Assembly: GCF_002858675.1 (NCBI RefSeq)
Contig: NZ_PJZF01000001.1
Location: 124,001 to 188,000 of the forward strand
DNA from: Chimaeribacter californicus
GTDB lineage: Bacteria > Pseudomonadota > Gammaproteobacteria > Enterobacterales > Enterobacteriaceae
DNA length: 64,000 nt
Reading direction: 5' to 3'
In this document: in pieces, positions 11,292 through 21,014 of the stretch
Layout of the letters: every line of letters starts with the position of its first letter
Numbering within the stretch: position 1 is the stretch's first letter
The notes under the pieces: generated by a model
What the model was told of the DNA's origin: nothing
Seen by the model: the letters and a program-made list of their open reading frames with translations, nothing else
Database searches by the model: none
Program-made: the position numbers and the translations under genes

Positions 11292-12362
11292 TTAAGCCTG
11301 CGGCTGAGTTACAACGTCTTTGATGCCTTTAACTTCGATCTCTACGCGACGATCTGGGCCCAGGCAGTTGATCAGAGCAGCACGGCCTTTCACGCTGTCA
11401 CAGGTAGAACCGGTAACAGGCTGGGTTTCACCCATGCCACGTGCAGAGATTTTGTCAGCCGGGATACCTTTGGATACCAGGTAATCCACAACGCTCTGAG
11501 CGCGTTGCTCAGACAGTTTTTGGTTGTACTGGTCAGAACCGATACGGTCACTGAAGCCCAGAACAACAACGGAACCGTCTTTCGGATCCATGGAGCTCAG
11601 CTGGGTGTACAGCTGATCCAGAGCCTGCTGGCCTTCGCCTTTCAGGGTGGATTTGTTGAAGTTGAACAGAACGTCAGACTTCAGGGTGAAACGCTTGGTT
11701 TCAACAACCGGAGCCGGGGCCGGAGTCGGAGCCGGTGCCGGAGCAGCCATATCATCCTGGCCGAAACGGTAAGAAACACCCAGGCTCACCATGGCGTTGT
11801 CAGGACGTGCACCAACGGTCGCTGCGTCGCCGATGTTGTTAACCCACTGGTAGTCCAGGCGGGTAGCCCAGTTTTTGGTCAGTGCGTATTCAACACCCAC
11901 TGCGGCCAGCGGAGAAACGCCGGTGTCGTGGTCGCTGATGCGGTTGCCGTTCACAGAAGCAGTGGAGTCAGCACGCCATACCATGCCACCCAGACGGGTG
12001 TACAGGTCCAGGTCATCATAGATCGGGTAGCTCAGTTTAGCTGCCAGCTGGATGCCCTGTGCTTTGAAAGCACCGTTGTTGACGCTGCCTTTGTAAGGCA
12101 TACGGCCAAGCCAGTCATATCCCATTTCAAAGCCCAGGTATTGGTTCGCTTGGTAGCCCGCGAACGCACCTGCACCTACTTGGCTGTCGTGGGTTGGGCC
12201 ATTGCCCACACCGTTGTAGCCGTTACCATAGAAACCTGTGTCATGGAACTGGGACCAGCCCACTTTAGCACCGGTGTACCAGGTGTTATCTTTCGGGGCG
12301 GCTTGCGCTACGGTAGCGAAACCTGCCAGTGCCACTGCTAATGCGATAGCTGTCTTTTTCAT
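11292..12362 (-). CDS. ompA: Outer membrane protein A
   Basis: Major outer-membrane porin-like protein anchoring the membrane to peptidoglycan. A 21-residue signal peptide ([18 protein letters not shown]) is followed by an eight-stranded barrel to about residue 195. A proline-alanine hinge ([12 protein letters not shown]) leads to the OmpA_C peptidoglycan-binding domain with the NFNKSTL and disulfide Cys (STCDS, INCLG) motifs. 356 aa against 346 in E. coli; extra residues lie in surface loop 1 and the hinge. The start is set at ATG 12362; a 10-residue upstream extension is not plausible before a signal peptide. High expression is expected. Confidence 0.98.
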   Translation of the reverse strand: MKKTAIALAVALAGFATVAQAAPKDNTWYTGAKVGWSQFHDTGFYGNGYNGVGNGPTHDSQVGAGAFAGYQANQYLGFEMGYDWLGRMPYKGSVNNGAFKAQGIQLAAKLSYPIYDDLDLYTRLGGMVWRADSTASVNGNRISDHDTGVSPLAAVGVEYALTKNWATRLDYQWVNNIGDAATVGARPDNAMVSLGVSYRFGQDDMAAPAPAPTPAPAPVVETKRFTLKSDVLFNFNKSTLKGEGQQALDQLYTQLSSMDPKDGSVVVLGFSDRIGSDQYNQKLSEQRAQSVVDYLVSKGIPADKISARGMGETQPVTGSTCDSVKGRAALINCLGPDRRVEIEVKGIKDVVTQPQA

Positions 12363-12718
12363 TTTGCGCCTCGTTATCATCCAAATAGGCAATGAGCTTT
12401 AAGCTGTTATAAGCCCTTGGTTAAAATCCTTCGCCAAGGTTATTGCTTCCGTTAGTGACTTTGCCAATTGATTTGGCCTTATAGAGCAACCTTGGCGATG
12501 TAAAGTCTACAACGTGGTGTGAAACTTACAAGTATGAAGTTTTCCTGAACCCGCAAAAAGGCGCAAAACGTACATAATTTTTAACATGTTCGGGCAATTG
12601 GTGACGAAATTACGTGAAAAAATCCCTTAACAAGCGGTAAACAAGCCGCTAAAACCGCCAGTAAAAGTGCTTTTGACGGAAAAAAAGGCTTTTTTCATGA
12701 GAATATTCCTAATTTCTT
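12363..12718 (-). promoter_or_regulatory. ompA promoter and long leader region
   Basis: A 356-bp gene-free stretch between the ompA start and the sulA stop. In E. coli this segment carries the ompA promoter and a long, stable 5' leader that is the target of the small RNA MicA. Here the sequence is AT-richer than the genes and contains a GAGGCGCAAA ribosome site before the ATG. I can see no further gene in it, and exact promoter boxes were not assigned. Confidence 0.5.
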
Positions 12719-13225
12719 TCAATGATAGCGGGAGGAGTGAATTTTAAGTGAAGGCAGATGTCCCCGGGATGCCCGCCCCTCATATTGAGGCCGCATAATG
12801 AAGCCATACGCCCGCCCCAATTGCGCCGCCCGTTGCAACCTTTCCCGTTCTTTATCGGTCAGTTCCGGTAACCACCCCAGCACCACACTGTAATTGCCGC
12901 TCTGCAACGCTTTTTCCATGGCATCCACCGTGGAGGTGGGCTGAATAGCTCTCAGTTGTACCACCTTATCGACCGGCAGGCCGGAATGACGCAGCCAGTT
13001 ACGGCTCAACTTTTGTTGCGGTGCGAGCCAGAGCAGCCAACGTGACTGTGTACCCAGATGATGGAGGAGGGGGAGAAGAATCTGGGCCAGAGCAGGTTGA
13101 TCCTCACTGTAAACGAACTCACTGACCAGGCCGCCAAGGTGATTGGCAGGCGCCTGAAAAGAAGAGGATGGCATTGTTATCTGAGCGTGCTCGCCAGTCT
13201 GATAGTTATGAGAAGATGGACGCAT
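12719..13225 (-). CDS. sulA: SOS cell-division inhibitor SulA
   Basis: SOS-induced inhibitor that binds FtsZ and blocks ring assembly until DNA damage is repaired; degraded by Lon. The 168-residue product (E. coli 169) aligns through SEFVYSEDQPALAQILLPLL, WLLWLAPQQKLSRNWL and GNYSVVLGWLPELTDKER, and ends KIHSSRYH like the E. coli LKIHSNLYH Lon-recognition tail. The N-terminal 30 residues are variable, as usual. A consensus LexA box lies 20 bp upstream of the ATG. Confidence 0.95.
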   Translation of the reverse strand: MRPSSHNYQTGEHAQITMPSSSFQAPANHLGGLVSEFVYSEDQPALAQILLPLLHHLGTQSRWLLWLAPQQKLSRNWLRHSGLPVDKVVQLRAIQPTSTVDAMEKALQSGNYSVVLGWLPELTDKERERLQRAAQLGRAYGFIMRPQYEGRASRGHLPSLKIHSSRYH

Positions 13226-13244
13226 AATTTCCCTGCCCTGATGT

Positions 13245-13264
13245 CACTGTATGTATATACAGTA
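13245..13264 (-). promoter_or_regulatory. LexA box of sulA
   Basis: CACTGTATGTATATACAGTA fits the SOS box CTGT-N8-ACAG exactly and differs from TACTGTATATATATACAGTA by only two bases. It sits 20-39 bp upstream of the sulA start codon, over the expected promoter. Confidence 0.9.
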
Positions 13265-13440
13265 TCTCCACTTTCCGCAAAGATCAATGCGATTCTTTCA
13301 ATACGTCTCGCAGATTTGATACGTAAATCCTTGTAACGGCATTTTGTAATTGGCAGCGCCGGTAAGTTTACGTATTTTGTAATTGCTTGTTCTTAATGTA
13401 GTTATTTAGGAAGCGAATATATTTACTAAAGGAAATAGTA

Positions 13441-14067
13441 ATGAAGAACCTATACGAAAAAAGGATCGATCAGACGAAACAGATACTGGCACCGTTGGGT
13501 GAAATTCATACGAGGCCGCAGTTTGGCGGGTATGGGGTGCTGGCAGATAACGTCATGTTTGGCCTGTTTCTGCAGGATGAACTTTATCTGAGGGCAACTG
13601 CGCAAATAGAAGAGGTATTTCACCACCATCAGATGACCCGGTTGCGTTATATCCGGCGTGGGTTGCCTCTTACGCTCTCGTACTTCCAGCTTACTGACGC
13701 GGGCTGGCAAGACCCGACACTGTTTCTGCAACTGGCAACCCTGGCATTGAACGGCGCCAGGCAAGAGCGTGCAGAGAAGCAGAACCGCGAGCGGCTGAAA
13801 GGCTTACCCAATATTGGCGGGTATCTTGAAAGCCTGCTGTTAGACGCCGGTATCAGTAATCAGGAACAGTTAAAAGCGCAGGGAGCGAAGGCGTGTTACC
13901 TCAAACTGGATACGGATGATATTCCGCTCAGTATTAAAGTGCTCTATGCCCTGGAAGGTGCGATTACCGGTTATCACGAAGCGGCTTTACCGGCGGAAAA
14001 GCGCGATGAACTGCGTAGCTGGTATGAAACCCGGCACCCGACGGCGACCACGAAATACCGTCGCTGA
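13441..14067 (+). CDS. sxy: Competence regulator Sxy/TfoX
   Basis: Coactivator needed by CRP to transcribe competence (CRP-S) promoters in Enterobacterales and Pasteurellaceae. 208 residues (E. coli 209) with a TfoX N-terminal domain (about 10-100) and a TfoX C-terminal domain containing LKGLPNIGGYLESLLLDAGI and LYALEGAITGYHEAALP. The AAAGGAAATAGTA ribosome site precedes ATG 13441. Its place beside sulA is the E. coli order. The 215-bp upstream region may carry leader-RNA control, as reported for sxy in other species; I did not find a CRP-S site there. Confidence 0.93.
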   Translation: MKNLYEKRIDQTKQILAPLGEIHTRPQFGGYGVLADNVMFGLFLQDELYLRATAQIEEVFHHHQMTRLRYIRRGLPLTLSYFQLTDAGWQDPTLFLQLATLALNGARQERAEKQNRERLKGLPNIGGYLESLLLDAGISNQEQLKAQGAKACYLKLDTDDIPLSIKVLYALEGAITGYHEAALPAEKRDELRSWYETRHPTATTKYRR

Positions 14068-14070
14068 GGG

Positions 14071-14095
14071 GATGGCCGGCTTGCGGCCGGCCATC
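14071..14095. terminator. Hairpin between convergent sxy and yccS
   Basis: GATGGCCGG and CCGGCCATC form a strong stem in the 60-bp convergent gap. There is no T run on either side, so it may end transcripts only weakly. Confidence 0.4.
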
Positions 14096-14127
14096 ATGCT
14101 TGTGCAATGTTCTGGACATCCCGCTAT

Positions 14128-16263
14128 TCAGGCAGCAGGGTGAGTCAGCCGTTGGTGCAGGGCGATTAATTCAGGCAATTGGCCCAGTATCAACCCTACC
14201 TGTTGCAGCACCAGTTGCTCGCGGCTTTCTGCCTCCGGCACCACCGCAGCCACCCGCTGTGACAGGCTTGCCAGCAGCCGCTGCAGCCGCCCGGCGTCCT
14301 GCGTCATCAGATGCAGTGCCCCGTCTACATAACAGACGGCATCATCCAGAATGCTCAGGACATTGCCGTCTTTCAGCTGACCGCGATGGGCACCCAACGC
14401 CGAAATATAGCTCAGCAGTGTATGGTTCAGGCATAACAGCCGGAAGGCTTGCTCCTGGATGGCGCTGCTGTTGCCCGGCTCAGCCGACATGCTGGAAATC
14501 ACCGAGGCCAGCTCTGCGTTGCCATTGTGCGCATCCCGGCGGGCAATACGGTAGTCGAGCCGGTTGTCTCGCCCCTGGTGGTATTGCACTAAGATGGCGT
14601 CCAGATAACGGCAGTTGGCATTGAGCGTTTTATCAATCACCAGCGGGAGCTGGCGGAAACGCCAGTCAGGCCAGATAAAGGTCACCGCTGCCCAGGCGAT
14701 GGCACACCCCAGCAGGGTATCGATGACGCGCGGCAGTGCCACTTCAAACCCTTCACCCAACAGGTTAAAGCAGAGCAGCACCAGAAACGTAATAAACATA
14801 GTGGCATGGGCATACTGCACATTCCGGAACGCAAAAAACAGCACGCCACTGATGACAATAAGAATCAGTTGCCCCTCGGTGGAGGGCACAAAATAGAGAA
14901 TCGGTAACCCCAGCAGTACCCCGGCCAGGGTACCGATAATCCGCAATGCCAGCCGGCGGCGGGTGGCATTGTAGTTAGGCTGGCAGACAAACAGGCTGGT
15001 CAGCAAAATCCAGTAACCATGGTCCATGCCGGTGACCTGTATAAAGGTATAGCCGGCACACAGCACCACAGACATCCGGATGGCATGGCGGAACAGGGCA
15101 GATTGCGGCGTCAGGTTACGGCGAAAACGCAGCAGCATGTCACTCCAGCCGGAGAGCCGCTCCTCTGACAGGCGGGTCTCCTGCTGCTGGCCGGTTGCCA
15201 GCGCCTGTTCTGATTCAATATTAGCCAGCTGGGCATCAATTGCCCGCAGGTTTTTCAACAGATGCTGCAAGGCGCGAAGCAGCTCGCGGTTATCCGGATC
15301 GTCCGCCAGGCGCACCAAGGTCGCCTGCAGCTGGCCGAAGGCCCGCTCAAACTGGCTGTTATGCTGGTAAGTCTGTTGCAGCAAAATACACTGGGCCAGA
15401 TGCTGGCAGGCGCGCGCCTGCATACTCAGCATCCGTTGGAAGCGGAACATGATGTCGCTGTAGCGGAATTTTTCGTTCAGTTCGCGGTATTGCGCATGGG
15501 TAGAACTGGCCCGCTCATGAATATCCTGGGCGGCAAAATAGTAGTGCAGGGTGCGGCGGGTGCCGCGCTGGCCGCGATCGCCCTTCAGCCGGGTCAGCAG
15601 CGAGGCTTTGGTCTGGTTCAACGTGGCCACCAGCGCACTGTTGGCCATGGCAACCTCAATCAGGGCCTGGTTTCCCTCTTCCAGATCGGGATCAAACAGG
15701 TTGGATTTCGCATCCAGATAATGCGCCAGTTGATCAAAACTGCGGGCAATCTGCTCCTGTAACGGCCGGATAGGGAAAATCAGGTGCCCCATCAGCGTCA
15801 GCAGGTTATACCAGACGGCACCGCACAACAGCAGCAGCGGTTGCTGATACCACACATGATACATCGACGTTCCCAGCATGGTGTAAACCGCGATCAGCAA
15901 CGCGCCAAACGCAATGGTGGCATAGCGCTGCCCGAGCGCGCCCAGCAAGATAAAGCCGCAGGTCGACAGCGTCAGCCCGGCGGCAAACAGCCAGGGATAG
16001 GGAAACAGCAGCTCAATGGACGCAGAGGCGATAAAGAAACAGAGCAGGGTAATAAACAGATTACGCAGGCGTCCGGCCAGCCGGTCATCCAGATCCGCCA
16101 GGGCGGCAGCCACTACCCCAAGCGTAAGCGGAATGGTCAGCTTTGGTTGCCCAAGCCACCAGGGGGCCGCCGCGGCCCCGGTCAGGGCCAGGGTGATACG
16201 GATATAGTAGAGAATACTGCTGTTATAAATATACCGGCGCAGGCCAGGGGCATAAGCGAGCAC
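14128..16263 (-). CDS. yccS: FUSC-family inner membrane protein YccS
   Basis: Polytopic inner-membrane protein of the FUSC/YccS family, related to aromatic-acid exporter subunits; function unproved. 711 residues (E. coli 717) with two hydrophobic blocks, about residues 15-165 (FIASASIELLFPYPWLFAAG) and 395-530 (FFAFRNVQYAHATMFITFLV). They are separated by a soluble helical stretch containing the family block RGDRGQRGTRRTLHYYFAAQ. The start is GTG 16263 with GGAG 6 nt upstream. It lies downstream of yccF on the same strand with an 82-bp gap, so an operon is likely. Confidence 0.93.
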   Translation of the reverse strand: MLAYAPGLRRYIYNSSILYYIRITLALTGAAAAPWWLGQPKLTIPLTLGVVAAALADLDDRLAGRLRNLFITLLCFFIASASIELLFPYPWLFAAGLTLSTCGFILLGALGQRYATIAFGALLIAVYTMLGTSMYHVWYQQPLLLLCGAVWYNLLTLMGHLIFPIRPLQEQIARSFDQLAHYLDAKSNLFDPDLEEGNQALIEVAMANSALVATLNQTKASLLTRLKGDRGQRGTRRTLHYYFAAQDIHERASSTHAQYRELNEKFRYSDIMFRFQRMLSMQARACQHLAQCILLQQTYQHNSQFERAFGQLQATLVRLADDPDNRELLRALQHLLKNLRAIDAQLANIESEQALATGQQQETRLSEERLSGWSDMLLRFRRNLTPQSALFRHAIRMSVVLCAGYTFIQVTGMDHGYWILLTSLFVCQPNYNATRRRLALRIIGTLAGVLLGLPILYFVPSTEGQLILIVISGVLFFAFRNVQYAHATMFITFLVLLCFNLLGEGFEVALPRVIDTLLGCAIAWAAVTFIWPDWRFRQLPLVIDKTLNANCRYLDAILVQYHQGRDNRLDYRIARRDAHNGNAELASVISSMSAEPGNSSAIQEQAFRLLCLNHTLLSYISALGAHRGQLKDGNVLSILDDAVCYVDGALHLMTQDAGRLQRLLASLSQRVAAVVPEAESREQLVLQQVGLILGQLPELIALHQRLTHPAA

Positions 16264-16345
16264 AACACACTCCGGAAAAGAGAAAATCAGCCCGGCACGG
16301 GGCCAGAAGAGCGGGCCGCAGCGGGTGGCCGCGGCCCGGCATACC

Positions 16346-16783
16346 TTAACGACGGGCGTTATTTACCCGTGCCTGCTGGGCGACCTCTACCGGCACTACC
16401 CGGCGGCCTACCGGCCAGAGGGCAATGGCCGCGATTTTGAAGTTGGCGAGGCCCACCGGAATACCGATAATTGACACGCATTGCACAATCCCGGTAGCGA
16501 TATGGGACAGGCAAAGCCACCAGCCAAACAGCACAAACCATACAATGTTCAGTAAGGTGCCGCCGCCGCTCAGCAAGGCGTTACGGCTCTCCGGATGGAG
16601 TTCATCAACGTGGATCGCTTCATTACCGTAAGGCAGCAGCGAAAGTTTGGTAATCTCCCAGCAGGAGCGGGTCAGCGGCAGGGTGAAGATCAGCAGCACA
16701 CTGACAACCGTTGCCAGCACCCAGGCCAGGGTAGTAAAAAAACCGCCTAACACGAAATTTAAGATATTCAGTACAGTACGCAT
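16346..16783 (-). CDS. yccF: YccF-domain inner membrane protein
   Basis: Small integral membrane protein of unknown function made of two YccF repeats (about residues 4-55 and 70-125), each with a Trp-rich hydrophobic segment such as LNIVWFVLFGWWL and SIIGIPVGLANFKIA. 145 residues against 148 in E. coli. It precedes yccS and is divergent from helD, the conserved order. Confidence 0.94.
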   Translation of the reverse strand: MRTVLNILNFVLGGFFTTLAWVLATVVSVLLIFTLPLTRSCWEITKLSLLPYGNEAIHVDELHPESRNALLSGGGTLLNIVWFVLFGWWLCLSHIATGIVQCVSIIGIPVGLANFKIAAIALWPVGRRVVPVEVAQQARVNNARR

Positions 16784-16950
16784 AATAAGAAATGTGCTCT
16801 AAATAAAAAAACCAACAGAGATGTGTGTGCGTTATGGTCGTGCCACAACCCCAGAGTCTACTCTTTTTTTCACGCAAGAGCCTCTCTGCCTGTCACAGGT
16901 AAAAAGGTAACAGCACATTAAAAAGCCCTTTACTTTCATGGCACAGAATT

Positions 16951-18996
16951 ATGGAACTCAAAGCGACATCCCTTGGCAAACATCTGGCTCAGCATCCCTA
17001 TAACCGGGTACGGCTGCTTAACGCGGGTGTTGAAGTCAGCGGAGATAAACATCACTACCTGATCCCTTTTAACCAGCTGATCACTATTCAGTGTAAACGA
17101 GGAATTGTGTGGGGTGAGCTGGAGTTTGAGCTGCCGGAGGGGAAAGTGGTGCGGCTGCACGGCACCGAGTGGCAGGAGACCCAGCGTTTTTATCATCATC
17201 TCTCTGTGCGCTGGCAAGCGTGGAGTGAGGAGATGGCCGCGATCAGCGCACAGGTGCTGGCGCAGCAGCAGGCGGTTATTGAACAGGCTGAACAACAGCC
17301 CCACTGGCTGACCCAGCATGAACTGGCAACGTTGCAACAGGGCATCTGCGAGGCCTTCGACGCGTTGCCGATGCCGGTCTCGCGGATGGCGGAATTCGCC
17401 TCATGCCGTGCGGCCTGTGATCTCTGTTTGCGCTGGCTGGAAGAGGGCGCGGCGCAGTGTGAGGCGCGGAACCGGGCCTGGGCGCAACGCATGATGGCGG
17501 ACCACGCGTCGTTCTTTGCTTCCGTGGAGCAAGGCCCGCTGAATGCGCGCCAGATGCAGGCCGTGGTCAATGGTGAAGAGACGATACAGGTGCGGGGCGG
17601 GGCGGGCAGCGGCAAAACCTCGCTGGTGGTGGCACGCGCCGGCTGGCTGTTACAGCGCGGTGAGGCCGGGCCGCAACAGATCCTGTTGCTGGCACCAGAC
17701 CGGCAGGGAGCAGAGGCCCTGAACCGTCGCATAACTGCCCGGCTGGGCAAGGTGGATGTAGAAGCGATGGCGTTTCAGGCGCTGGCGTTGCAGATAATCC
17801 GGCAGAGCGGGCGAAAAGTGCCCAAAATCAGCAAGCTGGAAGAGGACGGCAACGCGCGGCGGAAGATGCTGCTGAAGGTATGGCAACAGCAATGCGAAAC
17901 GAAAAAACCGCAGGCCACGGGCTGGCGCGCCCTGCTGACGGACGATCTGGGCTGGGAGATCCCTGACAAGGCATTCTGGAAAAACCGGGCGCTGGGCGAG
18001 CGGTTGGCCCCCCGACTGGATCAGTGGCTGGGGCTGATGCGCCGCCATGGGGGCACGCAGGCAGAGATGCTGAGTGGGGCACCTGATGCGCTGCAGAGCG
18101 CATTCCAGAAACAGATGCGTCTGCTGGCACCCTTACTGAAAGCCTGGAAAGCGGCCCTGAAAGAGGAGGGGGCCGTCGATTCTGCTGCATTGCGGCTTCA
18201 GGCGATGGATGTGCTCAATAAAGGGCGTTTTATCAGCCCCTGGAAACAGATTCTGGTGGATGATATTCAGGCTATTTCCCTGGGGGATGCCCAGTTGTTG
18301 GCTGCCCTGCGGGCGCAGAACAGCCGGACCGGCTTGTTTGCTACGGTGGAGAGCAGGCTGGTGTATGGCGGCAGTGATGACGTGGAACAACCGCTGCCTC
18401 TTCTGTTCAGTGACCCACACGCCCGGTGTGAACTGGAGACTACCTACCGGCTTGATGAGCGCATGGCAGACGTCGCCGATGGCCTTATCCGGCAGCCTTC
18501 AGGGCAGGGCCACGGGGTGCTGGCCAGCCTGCGCCGCGGCGATAAAAAAAGCATCCAGCTGTTGCCGGATGACCAGCTGGACGCCTTGCTGGATAAGCTG
18601 AGCGGCTTCGTGGATGACCAGCAGCAGGTGCTGCTGCTGGCACGCCACGCCACGTTGCGCCCCGCATCACTGCAAAAAGCGGCGACCCGCTGGCCGAAAC
18701 TTCATATCACGTTTTCCACCGTTCACGACAGCAAAGGGCAACAGGCAGAGTTTGTGATTGTGTTGGGGCTGCAGGCGGGGCGCGACGGCTTTCCGGCACC
18801 GGCCGGGGAAACCGTGGCAGAACAGGTGCTACAGCATGCGGAAAGCGCGCTGACGAAAGCGCAGGAGCGCGGGTTGCTGTATGTGGCGCTGACCAGGGCG
18901 AGTGAGCGGGTGTGGGTGCTCTATTCACCCGGGAACCCGTCCTGTTTCGTGGACGAGTTGAAAAAACGGGGCGTGCCGGTGCAGCGTAAGCCGTGA
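16951..18996 (+). CDS. helD: DNA helicase IV (HelD)
   Basis: Superfamily 1 (UvrD/Rep-like) 3'-to-5' DNA helicase linked to RecF-pathway recombination. 681 residues (E. coli 684). An N-terminal domain specific to HelD (about 1-100) is followed by the Walker A loop GGAGSGKTSLV near residue 218. The DDIQAIS motif II region is near 435, and VALTRASERVWVLYSPG at the C-terminus is motif VI. Start ATG 16951, which opens MELKATSLGKHLAQHPYNR; the ribosome site is weak. Convergent with mgsA. Confidence 0.96.
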   Translation: MELKATSLGKHLAQHPYNRVRLLNAGVEVSGDKHHYLIPFNQLITIQCKRGIVWGELEFELPEGKVVRLHGTEWQETQRFYHHLSVRWQAWSEEMAAISAQVLAQQQAVIEQAEQQPHWLTQHELATLQQGICEAFDALPMPVSRMAEFASCRAACDLCLRWLEEGAAQCEARNRAWAQRMMADHASFFASVEQGPLNARQMQAVVNGEETIQVRGGAGSGKTSLVVARAGWLLQRGEAGPQQILLLAPDRQGAEALNRRITARLGKVDVEAMAFQALALQIIRQSGRKVPKISKLEEDGNARRKMLLKVWQQQCETKKPQATGWRALLTDDLGWEIPDKAFWKNRALGERLAPRLDQWLGLMRRHGGTQAEMLSGAPDALQSAFQKQMRLLAPLLKAWKAALKEEGAVDSAALRLQAMDVLNKGRFISPWKQILVDDIQAISLGDAQLLAALRAQNSRTGLFATVESRLVYGGSDDVEQPLPLLFSDPHARCELETTYRLDERMADVADGLIRQPSGQGHGVLASLRRGDKKSIQLLPDDQLDALLDKLSGFVDDQQQVLLLARHATLRPASLQKAATRWPKLHITFSTVHDSKGQQAEFVIVLGLQAGRDGFPAPAGETVAEQVLQHAESALTKAQERGLLYVALTRASERVWVLYSPGNPSCFVDELKKRGVPVQRKP

Positions 18997-19014
18997 CGGT
19001 GCGCCCCGGTCCGG

Positions 19015-19473
19015 TTATTTCAGGCGATCCTGCAGATAGCGCTGATAATCGGGAATGGTGACCTGCACTTCCTGGCGGAACAGGCTGGATTCAATCAGGA
19101 AATCCGCCGTTGAGCGGTTATTCGCCACCGGAATGTTCCACACCGTCGCCAGGCGCAGCAGCGCTTTGACGTCCGGATCATGCGGCACGGCATTGAGGGG
19201 GTCCCAGAAGAAAATCAGCATGTCGATTTTGCCTTCCGAGATCAGCGCGCCGACTTGCTGGTCGCCGCCCATCGGGCCACTGAGCATACTTTTCACCTCA
19301 AGCCCGGTGGCGCGCTGCACCAGATTGCCGGTGGTGCCGGTGGCATACAAGCTATGCTCCGCCAGCAGTGCCTTATTCGCATCAACCCAGCTCAGCAGAA
19401 TATTTTTGCAGTGATCGTGAGCGACCAGCGCGATGTGTTTTTGTTTGCCAATGGTGCGGGTGGTGAATTCCAT
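19015..19473 (-). CDS. mgsA: Methylglyoxal synthase
   Basis: Converts dihydroxyacetone phosphate to methylglyoxal and phosphate, a bypass that relieves sugar-phosphate stress. The 152-residue product matches E. coli in length. Phosphate-binding and catalytic blocks are intact: [34 protein letters not shown] (with the catalytic Asp) and [23 protein letters not shown] 19473 is used; a six-residue upstream extension has no homologue. Convergent with helD over an 18-bp gap. Confidence 0.97.
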   Translation of the reverse strand: MEFTTRTIGKQKHIALVAHDHCKNILLSWVDANKALLAEHSLYATGTTGNLVQRATGLEVKSMLSGPMGGDQQVGALISEGKIDMLIFFWDPLNAVPHDPDVKALLRLATVWNIPVANNRSTADFLIESSLFRQEVQVTIPDYQRYLQDRLK

Positions 19474-19572
19474 ATAAATGCCCTTTATCAAAGGTAAGTG
19501 ATAACGGACAGAGTACTGAAACTGGTTTTCCCTGCAAATGGCGGATAGCTGAAAAAAGGGGGAGCCCGCAGG

Positions 19573-19600
19573 AAAAAGCGCTTTTTAGCGTAAAAAGCGC
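19573..19600 (-). terminator. Terminator of csgI (yccT)
   Basis: On the minus strand GCGCTTTTTA-CGC-TAAAAAGCGC is followed by TTTTTCC, 10 nt after the csgI stop: a classic hairpin with T tract. Confidence 0.8.
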
Positions 19601-19609
19601 CTGAAGGGA

Positions 19610-20287
19610 TTAACGCGTGGAGTGTTTTTCTGCCCAGCTCAGGAAACGCTGGCGCGTTTGGGCATCGGCTTGCTGGAACCAGTATTGCAGCATCTGCTCC
19701 GCGACGTTTTCGCCCTGTACGGTGACCGAGGCATGGTTCACCGGGCCGGAAGACCCCGGCAATGCCGGGCTGGCAGCCACGGCGGCGACCGGTAACAGCG
19801 CCGTGACGGATGCCGGCTGGTTCGCGACATTATATTCTGCCATCGCTTTTTCCAGGTCAGCACCCAGGCTCAGGCCGGGGATCTGGAGCGTGTCGCGGCG
19901 CACCGGCAGCGCCTGTTTGTTTTCATCAACGATCTGGTAATCCGGGCCGGCATCAAAACGTTTGCCGTCACCATCATTTTCCAGCCGCGGTAACGCAAGC
20001 CGCAATGAGCCGTCAGCCGGCACGTCGAACGCCGCAATCTGCGGTGAAGAGTGATACAGATACTGGTCACGCGCACCGGCACGCAGCACTTTGGAGACCC
20101 GGAACAGGACCTGATGGTGGCCCTGGGCCAGTTCCAGGCGTGCTGCGTCTTTCAATGGCGAACCTGCCGTCTTTTTACCGTCAACCACCAGCACATCAAC
20201 CTCTGGTAACAGTGTCAGCGTAGCGGCGCTGGCAGGCAGGCACACAGAGAGTGCCAGCAGGCCGGTTATTACCCATCCTCGTTTCAT
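19610..20287 (-). CDS. csgI: YccT/CsgI periplasmic protein (UPF0319)
   Basis: Periplasmic protein of the UPF0319/DUF2057 family; YccT was renamed CsgI in E. coli/Salmonella work as an inhibitor of curli assembly. A Sec signal peptide (MKRGWVITGLLALSVCLPASAA) ends near residue 22. The family block LLPEVDVLVVDGKK follows at once, and the C-terminus ends with FLSWAEKHSTR. 225 residues is the usual size. No csg genes are in this window, so a curli role here is only by homology. Confidence 0.9.
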   Translation of the reverse strand: MKRGWVITGLLALSVCLPASAATLTLLPEVDVLVVDGKKTAGSPLKDAARLELAQGHHQVLFRVSKVLRAGARDQYLYHSSPQIAAFDVPADGSLRLALPRLENDGDGKRFDAGPDYQIVDENKQALPVRRDTLQIPGLSLGADLEKAMAEYNVANQPASVTALLPVAAVAASPALPGSSGPVNHASVTVQGENVAEQMLQYWFQQADAQTRQRFLSWAEKHSTR

Positions 20288-20536
20288 TATCAGTTCCTCA
20301 GTAAAAAGTCCGGCGTATTGTCCGGCAAGGTTTCTGGGGAGTCAAAGGCTTTCAAGATCCTGATTTATATGTATTTTTATGGTGAATGAGAATGGCGTTG
20401 AGTATGGGTTTTACTGATGAATGCCAGGGTTATTTCCCCGTTTTCCAACGGGCGCAGAGAAAATTTTACCCGGTGCCGGTGGAATTCCTGCGGGTGAAGT
20501 ACACTTGGCTGATACCACATTAAAGGGAGCATCAGC

Positions 20537-20956
20537 ATGCAAGACACTGACATTGCACAGGTATTGAAAAAGGTAAAAACCATTGCGCTGGTGGGCGCAA
20601 GTGACAATCCGGCCCGGCCCAGTTATGGCGTCATGGCGTATCTGCTGTCACAGGGGTATGAGGTCATCCCGGTCAGCCCGAAACTGGCCGGCAGCACCCT
20701 GTTGGGCCAGCCGGTCGTCGCCTCGCTGAAAGAGATTGGCCGCCATGTGGATATGGTCGATGTGTTTCGCAATACCGAGGCCGCCTATGGGGTTGCCCAG
20801 GAAGCGATTGAGATCGGTGCCGACGTGCTGTGGTTACAGATTGGGGTCATTAACGAGCAGGCGGCAGTACTGGCGCAGGATGCCGGACTGGGCGTGGTGA
20901 TGGATCGCTGTCCGAAAATAGAGATCCCGCGTCTCGGCCTGCATCGCGCTGCCTGA
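20537..20956 (+). CDS. yccU: CoA-binding protein YccU
   Basis: Small CoA_binding-domain (Rossmann) protein, 139 residues, reaction unknown. The glycine-rich nucleotide loop IALVGASDNPARPSYGV is at residues 16-32, followed by YEVIPVSPKLAGSTLLG and the C-terminal VVMDRCPKIEIPRL block typical of YccU. AAAGGGAGCATCAGC precedes ATG 20537. It lies between csgI and hspQ, the conserved order. Confidence 0.93.
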   Translation: MQDTDIAQVLKKVKTIALVGASDNPARPSYGVMAYLLSQGYEVIPVSPKLAGSTLLGQPVVASLKEIGRHVDMVDVFRNTEAAYGVAQEAIEIGADVLWLQIGVINEQAAVLAQDAGLGVVMDRCPKIEIPRLGLHRAA

Positions 20957-20964
20957 CGCCGCAC

Positions 20965-20992
20965 ATAAAAAAGCCCAGACAGTGTCTGGGCT
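20965..20992 (-). terminator. Terminator of hspQ (also follows yccU)
   Basis: AGCCCAGACA-CTGTCTGGGCT stem. The T tract is on the minus strand (GGGCTTTTTT), so it mainly serves hspQ, but it also lies just after the yccU stop. Confidence 0.8.
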
Positions 20993-21014
20993 CCGGCGTT
21001 TCTCAGCAGCATCA

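Noticed and set aside
13288-13312. TGCGA...TCGCA near sxy as a CRP-S site
   Set aside because: The half sites are 15 bp apart instead of 6, so CRP could not bind as a dimer in the usual way.
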